A DNA stretch of 64,000 nucleotides from Verrucomicrobiaceae bacterium (GTDB lineage: Bacteria; Verrucomicrobiota; Verrucomicrobiia; Verrucomicrobiales; Verrucomicrobiaceae): assembly GCA_019694165.1 (NCBI GenBank), contig JAIBCL010000012.1, forward strand, positions 1-64,000, given 5' to 3'. Positions 45,066 to 55,100 of the stretch are shown piece by piece; within the stretch, counting starts at the first letter, position 1, and every line of letters starts with the position of its first letter. The position numbers and the translations under genes were made by a program. The notes beneath the pieces are model-generated. The model did not search any database. It saw nothing but the letters and a program-made list of their open reading frames with translations, and was not told the origin of the DNA.

Positions 45066-46168
45066 GGCTTGCGGGTCTTGACCGGAAGGCTGAAGAGAAA
45101 CTCCGCGCCGCCGTCCGGGTGGTTGCGCACAGAGATGTCACCCTTCATCGCGCGCATCAAGCCGCGTGAAATGGCCAGGCCGAGTCCGGTGCCGCCTGGC
45201 GGCGCTCCCGGCGCGCGGGCGAACTTCTCAAACATGTGCGCCTCCATCTCGGGTGGCAGACCGGGGCCGTGATCGCGCACGCGCAGCTCGAGCGTGTTGT
45301 CCTGCGTCAGAGCGGCGCGCATCTCGATCTCACCGTCCGCCGGCGAGTGCTGCGTGGCATTGTGCAGCACGTTGGCGAGCGCCTGCGCGAGCAGGCGGCT
45401 GTCGAGCTTCAGCAGCGGCAGGTTTTCGGCGCCCATGATCCGCAGCCGATGCGGCGAAAGCTCGCGTTGGAGGGGCGTGGTGGCTGCGTGCAACACGTCG
45501 TCGATCTCGCACCAATCCGGCGCGGGCTTTACGGCATCGGATTCCACGCGGGTGATTTCGAGAAAGTTCTCCACGATGCGCTGTAGCCGTCGCGCCGCGG
45601 TGTCGATCTCCGCGGCGAAGGGGTTGGAGGTTCCAAGTCCATCGAGCGCGGTGCGGATGATGGTGATGGGAGTCTTGAGTTCGTGGGAAACGCTGTCGAG
45701 CAGCGTTCGATGGAGCCGCTCGCATTCGGCGGCGAGTTCGGCGCGATGCCTTGCATTGATGAGTTCCTCTCGCTCGCGGTGCGTTCGCTCCAGGGCGGCC
45801 TCGCGCTCGCGCAACCGCGTGATGAGGTGCCCCATGCTCAGCGCCACGACGAAGAACAGCGCGAACATCACCACGTCCTCCGGCTGTTCGATGTGGAAGG
45901 TGAAACGGGGCGGGATGAAGATGAAGTTCCACACCAGCGCGCTCACCACGGCCATCGCCAGAACCGGTCCGCGATTCCAGCGTGTGCCCGCCAGCACGAT
46001 GGCGAGCAGGAACACGAGCGCGGAGAACATCGATCCCGTATAAGGCAGCAACACCCAGCACGCCGAGGCCAGGACAAAAAGGATCGTCAGCCCCCAACTG
46101 AACTGCCCCACCACATGCACTGGCACGGGATCGCGGGCGGGGCTGTTGCTTGAGGTGTTTGCGTTCAT
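45062..46168 (-). CDS. Short KdpD-like sensor histidine kinase lacking the N-terminal KdpD/Usp domains
   Basis: The 368-residue kinase matches only the C-terminal half of KdpD. It has a DUF4118-type four-helix membrane region (about 25-115, with FIFIPPRFTFHIEQPEDVVMF) and a dimerisation domain with the phospho-His in DSVSHELKTPITII (His162). The ATPase domain shows ANVLHNATQHSP, RDHGPGLP and GGTGLGLAISRG. The roughly 400-residue N-terminal KdpD and Usp domains, which in E. coli read cytoplasmic signals such as potassium, are missing. It starts 6 bases after the kup stop and overlaps kdpE by 4 bases. It probably signals potassium status through the membrane part. Confidence 0.87.
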   Translation of the reverse strand: MNANTSSNSPARDPVPVHVVGQFSWGLTILFVLASACWVLLPYTGSMFSALVFLLAIVLAGTRWNRGPVLAMAVVSALVWNFIFIPPRFTFHIEQPEDVVMFALFFVVALSMGHLITRLREREAALERTHREREELINARHRAELAAECERLHRTLLDSVSHELKTPITIIRTALDGLGTSNPFAAEIDTAARRLQRIVENFLEITRVESDAVKPAPDWCEIDDVLHAATTPLQRELSPHRLRIMGAENLPLLKLDSRLLAQALANVLHNATQHSPADGEIEMRAALTQDNTLELRVRDHGPGLPPEMEAHMFEKFARAPGAPPGGTGLGLAISRGLMRAMKGDISVRNHPDGGAEFLFSLPVKTRKP

Positions 46169-46174
46169 GGCGGC

Positions 46175-48118
46175 TTATATCTCCACTTGTTGCCCAAGTT
46201 CGATCACACGCCCGACCGGAATTTGAAAATACGTCGCAGGTTGTTGTGCGAGCTTGCTGGCGAAGGCGAACATATGCTCGCGCCACCGCGCCATTCCGGG
46301 GGCCTTGCCGGGGACGATGATCTCGCGGCCGAGGAAGAAGGTGGCAGTGTCCGCGTCGGCATCCAGTTCGTGGCTGGCGCACTGGCGCAGGAGACGCGGG
46401 ACATTGGGCTTTTGCATGAAGCCGTAGCGCGCGGTCACGCGCCAGAAGTGATCGCCGAGCTTCTCCACTTCGACACGACGGCTGGGAGGGACCCACGGTT
46501 CGTCTTCCGTCATGATCGTCAGGAAGATCACGCGCTGATGGATGGCCTGGTAGTGCTTCAGGCTGTGCAGCAGTGCGACGGGCGTGCGTCCTTTGGTGCT
46601 GGTCATGAAAATCGCAGTGCCGGGAACCTTCACCACCCGCCCCCGGGCGAGGCTTTCGATCAGCATTTCCTGGGAGATCGAAGTGCGCTCCATGGCGGCG
46701 CGCACGAGACGGCGGCCGGTGGCCCAGGTGGTCATCATCAGGAAAACCAGCGCACCCACGGCCAGCGGGAACCAGCCCCCGTCGAAGAACTTGACGAGAT
46801 TGGCGCCGAGGAAGGCGACCTCGACCAAGGCAAAGCACAGGCACAGAGGCAGCGTCTTGTGCACCGGCCACCTCCAAAGATGCCGCGCGGCGAAATAGAA
46901 GAGGATGGTGGTGATGAGCATGGTCATCGTCACCGCCACGCCATACGCCGCCGCGAGATTTGACGACGTACGGAAGGCCGCGACGAGCACCAGGCAGGCG
47001 GGCATGAGCAGCCAGTTCACAAGCGGGATGTAGATCTGGCCGCGCGCATGCTCGGAGGTGTGGCGGATGCTGATGCGCGGCAGATAGCCGAGCTGCACGG
47101 CGCTGAGCGTGAGCGAGTAGGTGCCGGTGATGAGCGCCTGCGATGCGATGACCGCCGCGGCGGTTGCGATCAACACCAGCGGCAGCACGGCCCAACTGGG
47201 GGCCATTTGGAAAAGCGGTGAATCCGCCAGCTCCGGCTGTTTCATCAAAAGCGCGCCCTGGCCGAGGTAATTGAGCGCGAGCGCCGGAAACACGAGCGCG
47301 AACCAGCCGCGACGGATCGGGCTGGCGCCGAAGTGGCCCATGTCGGCATACAAAGCCTCGCCACCGGTCACGGCAAGGAACACGCTGCCGAGGATGACAA
47401 AGCCCGCGTGGCCGCCGTTGGTCAAGAAGTGCCATCCGTGCCATGGATTGAACGCGGCGAGGATTTCCGGCCCGCGCATGAGCTGCGACAGGCCGAGCAT
47501 CGCGAGGCTCACAAACCACAGACCGGTGATCGGACCGAAAAAGCGGCCGACCTTCGCGGTGCCGAGGAATTGCACCGAAAACAGCACGATGAGAATCACC
47601 GCGGTGATGCCGATGATGAGCCACTGCATGTGGTGATTCCAAGCTTCCGCATCGAGTGCGTCCGCCGGCGCCTCGCCGAGCAGTCCGCCGTCCTTGAGGC
47701 CCTCCACGGCACTGAGCACGGAGATCGCGGGCGTGATGATGCCATCACCGAACAACAGCGCCGCTCCGGACAGCCCCAGCAGCACCGTCACGGCGCGGCG
47801 CTTTGTCGATTCATCCATGCTGTGCGACGCCAGCGCCATGAGCGAGAGCACGCCGCCTTCGCCCTTGTTGTCCGCGCGCAGGATGAAGACGAGGTACTTG
47901 ACGCAGATGAGCAGGATCAGCGACCAGAGCACCAGCGAGACAACGCCAAGAATGTGCTCGTGGGAGGCAGTGATGTGGTGCGGACTCCGCGGGCTGAAGC
48001 ACTCCTTCAGTGTGTAGATCGGGGAGGTGCCGATGTCCCCAAACACCACACCGAGCGCCGCAACGACGAGCGTGGTGGTGGACAGCTTGTGGAGACCGGG
48101 CTTGTGGGCGTCGTTCAT
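46175..48118 (-). CDS. kup: Kup-type potassium transporter
   Basis: The 647 residues match KUP/HAK/KT potassium uptake proteins. The signature GVVFGDIGTSPIYTLKECF is at about 19-37, and about twelve transmembrane segments precede a C-terminal cytoplasmic domain (about 460-647). It is the first gene of an operon with the short KdpD-like kinase and KdpE. That arrangement suggests the two-component pair regulates, or responds to, potassium uptake by Kup rather than by the Kdp ATPase. No leader riboswitch was recognised in the 82 bases upstream. Confidence 0.95.
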   Translation of the reverse strand: MNDAHKPGLHKLSTTTLVVAALGVVFGDIGTSPIYTLKECFSPRSPHHITASHEHILGVVSLVLWSLILLICVKYLVFILRADNKGEGGVLSLMALASHSMDESTKRRAVTVLLGLSGAALLFGDGIITPAISVLSAVEGLKDGGLLGEAPADALDAEAWNHHMQWLIIGITAVILIVLFSVQFLGTAKVGRFFGPITGLWFVSLAMLGLSQLMRGPEILAAFNPWHGWHFLTNGGHAGFVILGSVFLAVTGGEALYADMGHFGASPIRRGWFALVFPALALNYLGQGALLMKQPELADSPLFQMAPSWAVLPLVLIATAAAVIASQALITGTYSLTLSAVQLGYLPRISIRHTSEHARGQIYIPLVNWLLMPACLVLVAAFRTSSNLAAAYGVAVTMTMLITTILFYFAARHLWRWPVHKTLPLCLCFALVEVAFLGANLVKFFDGGWFPLAVGALVFLMMTTWATGRRLVRAAMERTSISQEMLIESLARGRVVKVPGTAIFMTSTKGRTPVALLHSLKHYQAIHQRVIFLTIMTEDEPWVPPSRRVEVEKLGDHFWRVTARYGFMQKPNVPRLLRQCASHELDADADTATFFLGREIIVPGKAPGMARWREHMFAFASKLAQQPATYFQIPVGRVIELGQQVEI

Positions 48119-48200
48119 GACACCGTCAGGCTCCGTGAAACAGGCTCCGGTGCCAGTGAAGGGCGGGAGGAGGCGCGTTAAGAAGGTGTTAATGCGGCTT

Positions 48201-51200
48201 TCACTTCACCACCACCAGCCGCATGTAGCGTCGTGGATGCGCGGCGTTGGTGATTTGGAACTGGTCGCGCACTTCCACGGTCCGCGTCGCTCCGCTGCCG
48301 GTCTGCACCACGCCGGCTCCGCTGGCGAGCACGGTGAATGCAGCGCCGTTGATGCTGCTGGCGAGGTCGGTCCACGGGCCGGTGAGGCTGTCTGCGGCCT
48401 GCACGGTCATGGTGATGTCGGTGTTTGCGAGCGTGCGTGTGAAGACGAGCGCGAGCTTGTTGTTGCCGATGGCAGCCTGCGGCAGCGCCGTGGTGGCGCC
48501 AGTGTTGGGATTTCCGCCGAGGGCGTATTCGAGCAGGTTCACGATGCCGTCGCGGTCTGGGTCGGCGAGATCGCCGGCGATGGCGGAGTTGGTCCAACTG
48601 GAGCCGAAGTTCGCTTGCAGCCAGTCGGTGTTCGGAGTGTCGGGCGTGACGGTGAGCACGAAGGTGTCGCTGCTGGTCAGCGTGCCGTCGTTGACGTTCA
48701 GCGTGACGGTGGCGGTGCCGTTTTGATTCGCGGCGGGCGTGAGCGTGATGGTGCGGCTCAAGCCGCTGCCACCGAGCGTGATGCCGCTTTGTGGGAGAAG
48801 CGTGGTGTTCGATGACGCGGCGCTGACGGCCAGCACGCCGCCGGTCGTCTCGGCATCGTCGATGGTGAAGGACAGCGGGCCGGTGCCGAAGTCTTCGACG
48901 ACGGCCACGTCGGCCACGTTGCTGATGACGGGTGCGTTGTTTGCCACATTGATGATGGCGGCCAGCTCGGCGGGACTCAAGGCGTGGTCGTAGAGGCGCG
49001 CTTCATCGAGATGGCTGCGGAACCAGAACTGCGTGGACATGGCACCTGCGTAGATGAGTGCATCATTGGCGAAGTCGGTGCGGATCGTGCCGGAGGCGAC
49101 CTGGATGCCATTGCGGTAAAGAGTGGCCGTGCCGTTGAGACGGTCCACGACGGCGGCGACATGCTGCCAGCGGTCAAATGCGATGGTGCCGGTGGCGGAG
49201 GCGGCATTTGCACCTGCGGTGCCGTTGCCCGTGGCGAAGAGCAGCTTGGCATCGCCGGTGTTGAAGGTGTTCACGTAAAAGCGGAAGCCGCTGGTGGTGT
49301 TGCCGCCGGCGGAGTTCGCGAGGACGGTCTGGATTTGCGAAGTGCCGGACGGCACATGGATCCACGCGCAGGCAGTGAAGGCATCACCGACCGGCACGGT
49401 GGAAGTGGTGGCGGCGCGTTCGCTCGTGCCGTTGAGCTGGAGCGAGCGCGAGCCTTGCTGCTTGAAGGTGGCAAAGGTCGCCGTCCCACTGTGAGTGAGA
49501 TCACGGCCATTGCCCGTGGTGTCGCCGAGGTTTCCGTCGAAAGGCCAGCGTGCGAGCGCGCCGCTGACGCCGTCCGCCGGCGTCACGGTGAGCGTGAAGG
49601 GATCGCTCGCGGTGAGGCCGCCCGCGTCGGTCACAGTGATGGTGATTGTCGCCACTCCGTGTGCGCTGGCATTGGGCGTGACCGTCACGGTGCGGCTCGT
49701 GCCGCTGCCGCCGAAGACGATGCCGCTTTCCGGGACGAGCGCGGTGTTGCTGGAGCTGCCGACGAGCGTCAGGTCCGCCGCGGGAGTCAGGGCATCATCG
49801 ACGGTAAAGGCGATCGCGGTGGTGGCGGAGCCTTCCGTGATGGTCTTCGCCGTGATGTTGCTGATCGAGGGCGGATCATTCCAGAACAACGTCGTGGTGG
49901 CGGCCGTGGACGTCTCCATGGCAGCGCTCACCGTCTCCACTTCGATGGTGGTGGATGTCTCCGTGCCCGCGCGGTCCACTTCGGGCACGAAGCACGCATC
50001 CTTGCTCGCGGCCCAGAGCCAGGTGCGCGAGCTGTCGGTGTTGCGCCGATACACGTTGTAGCTGCGGACGTTCGTCGATGCGGAGGGCGTCCACCGCACA
50101 CGCAGGGACTTGCGCGTGCTGCTCACGTCGTAGGCATTCTCGATGGTGACGCCGCTCGCGGCCGCGGGCGCGGTCAGCGTGCCATTGTAAAAGGCAAGCT
50201 CGCCGAACTGCATCGAGTAGCTGCTGACGGTGCCTGTGGCCGTGGGATCAAAGCGGAAGCCGATGGCTCCGACGTTGCGTCCGGCATAGGCCGTGAGGTC
50301 GATGATCTTCGTGGACCAGCCGGTGCCGGCGCGATTGCCGAAGGCGATGTATTCCCAGGTCGTCGGCGCATCGGTGAAGGCGAGCGCGAGCTTGAGGTTC
50401 GTCGCCGTGTTCGCGTCGTTGTCCTTGTAAACGACGCGCAACGACGTGGTGGCGGTGACACTGAGATTCGCCGCGTAGAGTTTGAGATCATTGATGGCAT
50501 CGAGCGTGCCGCTCACCTTCAAACAACTGCCGCCGGTGTAGGCGTCATTCCACAACCACGCGGGCGTCAGCGGCGTGGCGCTGGTGGTTTCCACGATCCA
50601 TTGCCAGCTCGGCAGGATGTCCTGCGTGGTGAGATTGTGCCAGTTGAAGGTCACTCCCGCCGAGTCCAGCGCGGGACGCACGAGCACACCCTTCCACCAG
50701 AAGCGGTTGCCGTGGCCGACATTGAAGCTCGTCACAAACGGCGCCGAGCGCACCGGCGTCCACTCCTGGACATAGTGCGCGATGCCTTCCCAGTCGCTCG
50801 TGCCCGCAGTGCCCGGCGTGTTTGCCGGATTCTCATTCGGACCGCTCCAGAACTGGCGCTCCCTCTGGTAGAAGACGGTGCTGTCGTTGTTCGACTTGTC
50901 GAAGGTCCAGTTCGGCTGGTAGAGGCCCACGGAAGCCTTGTGCGCCACGCCCGTCGGCCAGACGTTGGCCCAGTTCACCACCGTGTTGAAGCCGTCTGCC
51001 TGCACGTCGATGCCGAAATACACGTCGAACGGACTGCGTGAGAGCGAGGTGGCCGTGCTCACGCCCGTGTTCACCTTTGCGGCGGTCCAGCCGAAGTCCG
51101 CGAAGAACGAATCGCTCACCAGCGTGGCACCGTCCTGGAAGAAAGCGTCGTTCGCCGTGTTCAGCGTGTCCTGCCATGTGACGGTGCCGCTCTCGGTCAT

Positions 51201-51893
51201 CGCGTCATACCACATGACTTTCAGGGCGGAGTTCGTGTGGATGTATTTGATGAAATTCCTCACCTCCGTGGCGAGCGCGGCATCACCACCGTCCGTCTCC
51301 TGATTGATGAACCAGCCGTCGAAACCGCACCAGTTCGCGATCTCGATCAGCTTGTCCGCGATGACGTAGTTCGAGCCGCTCTTCTGCACGAGCGCCTGCA
51401 CCCACTCGATCTTCCCGCCGAAGGCCGTGGGCGGGAAGAAGATGTTCCCGAACACCGGCACGCCGCTGCGGTGCGCGGTGTCGATGAGGGTCGGATTCGG
51501 CGCGAGCACGATGCCCGCGCCCGCGGAGCCGCCCCACATGACGAGCTGGTTCACATACTGCCAGTGCGCGAAGGCGTAGTAGTCGAGAAAGGCCGCTGTC
51601 TTCTCGCCCTGCGCAGGGTTGTTGTTCGCCGCGTGGAAGGAGGACAGCGCGGTGACACCGCCTTCGCCGCTGCGTGCGTTGGCGTTGACCTTGAAGGCTG
51701 CGTTCCGTCCCCGCGCCGCGAGCGCAGTGCCGCTGCGCATGTAGGGAGCGTCGGGGTCCGATGCGATGCTGTAGTTCAGCAGGTAGGCCGGATCAGTGTC
51801 CTTTAAATGCCACAACCCCGCCCACGGCTGCCCTGGCACGGCAGCACGCGCGACGGCGACCATCAGGATGAAAACGGTGAGGATGTAGCGCAT
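48201..51893 (-). CDS. Secreted GH85 endo-beta-N-acetylglucosaminidase with Ig-like and LamG domains
   Basis: The 1230-residue protein has a signal peptide (about 1-17). The catalytic GH85 barrel (about 20-400) has the family motif FDGWFINQET, with the stabilising Asn197 and the acid/base Glu199. It should cleave the chitobiose core of N-glycans by substrate-assisted catalysis. A jelly-roll ancillary region and an Fn3-like domain (about 590-680) are followed by an Ig-like repeat (about 690-790), a LamG domain (about 795-1000) and a second Ig-like repeat (about 1005-1105). The tail has DPDRDGIVNLLEYALGGNP and ends RRYMRLVVVK. The two Ig-like repeats are uninterrupted and are useful references for the interrupted one in the metzincin protein. 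Confidence 0.86.
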   Translation of the reverse strand: MRYILTVFILMVAVARAAVPGQPWAGLWHLKDTDPAYLLNYSIASDPDAPYMRSGTALAARGRNAAFKVNANARSGEGGVTALSSFHAANNNPAQGEKTAAFLDYYAFAHWQYVNQLVMWGGSAGAGIVLAPNPTLIDTAHRSGVPVFGNIFFPPTAFGGKIEWVQALVQKSGSNYVIADKLIEIANWCGFDGWFINQETDGGDAALATEVRNFIKYIHTNSALKVMWYDAMTESGTVTWQDTLNTANDAFFQDGATLVSDSFFADFGWTAAKVNTGVSTATSLSRSPFDVYFGIDVQADGFNTVVNWANVWPTGVAHKASVGLYQPNWTFDKSNNDSTVFYQRERQFWSGPNENPANTPGTAGTSDWEGIAHYVQEWTPVRSAPFVTSFNVGHGNRFWWKGVLVRPALDSAGVTFNWHNLTTQDILPSWQWIVETTSATPLTPAWLWNDAYTGGSCLKVSGTLDAINDLKLYAANLSVTATTSLRVVYKDNDANTATNLKLALAFTDAPTTWEYIAFGNRAGTGWSTKIIDLTAYAGRNVGAIGFRFDPTATGTVSSYSMQFGELAFYNGTLTAPAAASGVTIENAYDVSSTRKSLRVRWTPSASTNVRSYNVYRRNTDSSRTWLWAASKDACFVPEVDRAGTETSTTIEVETVSAAMETSTAATTTLFWNDPPSISNITAKTITEGSATTAIAFTVDDALTPAADLTLVGSSSNTALVPESGIVFGGSGTSRTVTVTPNASAHGVATITITVTDAGGLTASDPFTLTVTPADGVSGALARWPFDGNLGDTTGNGRDLTHSGTATFATFKQQGSRSLQLNGTSERAATTSTVPVGDAFTACAWIHVPSGTSQIQTVLANSAGGNTTSGFRFYVNTFNTGDAKLLFATGNGTAGANAASATGTIAFDRWQHVAAVVDRLNGTATLYRNGIQVASGTIRTDFANDALIYAGAMSTQFWFRSHLDEARLYDHALSPAELAAIINVANNAPVISNVADVAVVEDFGTGPLSFTIDDAETTGGVLAVSAASSNTTLLPQSGITLGGSGLSRTITLTPAANQNGTATVTLNVNDGTLTSSDTFVLTVTPDTPNTDWLQANFGSSWTNSAIAGDLADPDRDGIVNLLEYALGGNPNTGATTALPQAAIGNNKLALVFTRTLANTDITMTVQAADSLTGPWTDLASSINGAAFTVLASGAGVVQTGSGATRTVEVRDQFQITNAAHPRRYMRLVVVK

Positions 51894-51938
51894 GATTGTG
51901 ACGCAGATTCAGACGGCGGACTTCCTCCGCGTGTGACT

Positions 51939-52052
51939 TCACGGTGCAGCCACGACAGTCTTTCCGCCGACCACTGTCATCCTAGGGTTTATGCCTTTGA
52001 TCTCGTCGGCACTCGACATGAAGCGGTCGCGATCATTGCCAAACTTGATGAA
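51939..52052 (-). pseudogene. C-terminal remnant of a YtcJ-like amidohydrolase
   Basis: The minus-strand peptide contains DRDRFMSSADEIKGINPRM and MTVVGGKTVV, which closely resembles the last about 35 residues of YtcJ-type amidohydrolases (a DRDLxxxPADEIKxIxPxxTxVGGKVV pattern). The upstream coding part is not recognisable, so it is read as a decayed fragment. It sits 45 bases before the GH85 gene. Confidence 0.5.
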
Positions 52053-52190
52053 AGATGATTGACGCGTTGGCTGCAGTTCCAGTATTCTCCGCTCCTGCTC
52101 ATCGAAAAATGCGACCAAAAAGACGTCCTCGGGTTTTTGGTGGCTGTCGCGTGACATCCTCGAATCTCTTTTTCAACCCCTATCCAAGTT

Positions 52191-55100
52191 ATGCAAACGC
52201 AAACTGTCCGCCCCGCCCGCCTCGCCTCTTGCATCATGGCCTGTTTCATGACTCTGTGCGCGACCAGTAGCGTGTTCGGCATCACGGATCTTCTGAAGTG
52301 GCCGGCCGGCCAGGTGCCGGTGGGGCAGACGAACGGGCCGGACCAACTGGACGACATCTGGCAGGGACTGTTCAATGCGTGGGCGCTGGCACCATCCGCG
52401 GATGAGGACAATGACGGGTGCTCGAATCTGGTGGAGTCCATCGCGGGCACCAATCCGTTCTCGACCACTGATTGCCTCAAGGTGGGGAATACGGTGATCA
52501 CCGGCGGCAATGTGATCTTCACGGTGAAGGCCGAGGCGGGGAAGAAGTACCGTGTGCTGAGCTACGACACGCCGAACGGGGCGTCCACGGTCGTGTCGAT
52601 GACCTCCCCGGTGGCTGCGACGCAGTGGATACCGACAACGAACCAGGCCACGGCGAACATCGTAATCACCAAGCCGGCGAACACGCGGAAGTTTTACCGG
52701 CTGGAGACCAGCGACGTGGACACGGACGGTGATGGTGTGACGGACTGGGCCGAGCGCCGGATTGGCCTCAATCCCAATGCGACGGACAGCGACCTCGACG
52801 GCGTGCCGGACGGCACGCTGGTGAGCAGTGAGCTGCAAATCCCGGACACGGTGACCATCAGCGCCACGAAGTCCATCGCCGCCGAGGATCCCCTCGATCC
52901 GGGCGAGGTGACCATCACGCGCACGCGCAAGCTGCTGCCGATGACGGTGAATTATTCTGTGACCGGCACGGCGAGCACGCCTACGGATTTCACCGCCGCG
53001 CCGTCCGGCACGTCGGTCGCGCTCCTCGCTGGCGAGACGAGCAAGGTCATCGCGATTACACCGGTACAGGATTCCGCAGCGGAAGCGGGGGAGTCAGTGA
53101 CGGTGACTCTGACATCCGCCACGACCGGATCGCTGCCGAATCCGACCATCGGCTCGCCAAGCAATGCGACGGTGATCATCAACAACTCGACGGCTGCGAC
53201 GGGCACGGGCTTGAAGGCGCGGTATTATGACACGTCCAGCAGCACACAGGCGGATGCGGCAAACTTCGGTCAGTTGTCGAACGGCGGCTTTGTCTATACT
53301 CGCAACGGCAGCACACCCTACACCGGGAGCACGATCGTCGTGCCCACCACCTACAGCGGGCCGCCGGCCCTGGCGGTGGGCAATCAGGTGAAGCTCAGCT
53401 TCAATGGCGGCGGGCTGGACGGCAGCGCGTTCGACAATCAGGTCTATGCCATCACTGCGGTGAATCCGGGAGTGAGCTTCACCGTGGGCATCTCCGGCGC
53501 GGGACTGTCAACGGTGTCGAGCTACACGAATCAAACGTGCAGCTTCAGCATCCAGAGCTTCCCGCATCCGGGCGTGGTGGAACGCATCGAGGCGGTGAAC
53601 TTCGACTGGCAGCATGGCACGCCGAATGGCGCGGTGATCCTGCCGAACAATTCGGCGGACAACTATTCCGACACGTTCGAAACCTTCCTCAATCCGACGA
53701 CGGCGGGCAGCTACGTCTTCCAGCTCGATGCGGACGACAAGGCGCGGGTGCTGGTGGATCTGGACCTCAGCGGCACCTTTGATCTGCCGCAGGAGCTGGT
53801 GGTGGAGCACAACTGGAACGTGCCGGGATCGGATCCCGTCGGCACGTTCAAGCAGGGCTTCTCGCTGGCCGGGGCCGCCACCACGGCGAACAGTCCGGTC
53901 ATCTCCGTCCCTTCGACGACCGGGCTGGCAGTCGGCATGGCGGTGAGTGGCACGGGATTGCCGACGGGCGAATTCATTACGGCCATCGGTTCGGGACAGA
54001 TCACTGTGACCACGGGCACGAATGTCACCGCCCAGGCCAGTACGACGCTCATCTTCACGCCCGTGATTACACTTGCCGTGCCCGGCACCCCGGCGCAGCG
54101 CTACAAGATGCGTGTGGAGCATGTGGAGACGACGGGTGATGCGCGCTGCCGCCTCCAGTGGAGCGTCAATGGCGGCACCTTCGCCAACATTCCGCAGGCC
54201 AATCAATTCACGCACACGCAGGCGCTGAACTACAGCTTTTCGGGTGCCAATGCGGTGATCATCCCGACGGGCGGGCACAGCCTCACCGCCGGCGGTTCCG
54301 TGTCGCTAGCATTCTCCACGGGTGTGCTGTCCACGCCGGGGACCAGCCTCGGGACCCATACGGGGAACTACACCATCAGCTCTGTCAGTGGGTCCGGGGT
54401 GGTCACCGTCGCCGGGGCATCGACCACGGCCGGGAGTGCTACCGTCACGGTGCCATCGACTGCCGGTCTGGTGGTGGGCATGGCGATCACCGGCACGGGT
54501 CTGCCCGCCAATGAGTTCATTACGGCCGTTGGATCCGGCAATATCACGGTGACGACTGGCACGGGGGTGACGGCTCAGGCCAGCACCACACTCACGGCCA
54601 CGAGCACCTTTGTGGTGCCGATCACCGCCTTCTCTGTCCCGGTTTCCGGCGCGGCGACGACGGCGGGCAGTGCCATCGTCAGCGTGCCCTCGACGGCTGG
54701 CCTGGCAACAGGGATGGCGATAAGCGGCACCGGCCTGCCGGCTAATGAATTCATCACGGCGATCACCCAGTCCACGCCGACGCAGCCGGGTCTGCTCACG
54801 GTGACAACATCCACCGGCATCACTACGCAGGCCAGCACCACGGTAACCGCGGTGCTTCCTGCAGGTCCGGTCACCGGTGCAGGCTTTGTGCAGAACATGA
54901 CGACGAGCACTACAACCGGTGTCTTCAATCTCAGTTACCCAAACACGACTTTCACCGGCTCGCCGGGCCGTATGGCGGTGGATGCAGCGGTGACCACGGG
55001 CAACAACGGCCTTTGGAACTCAGGCACTCCGGACGGGGCGCTCATCGCCGCCGACACCTTCTCCGCCCGGTGGACGGGCCAGGTGCAGCCGCAGTTCAGC

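Noticed and set aside
45330..47642. Long minus-strand frame spanning the kup and kinase genes in another frame
   Set aside because: It overlaps two well-supported genes out of frame and reads as Arg/Ala/His-rich noise.
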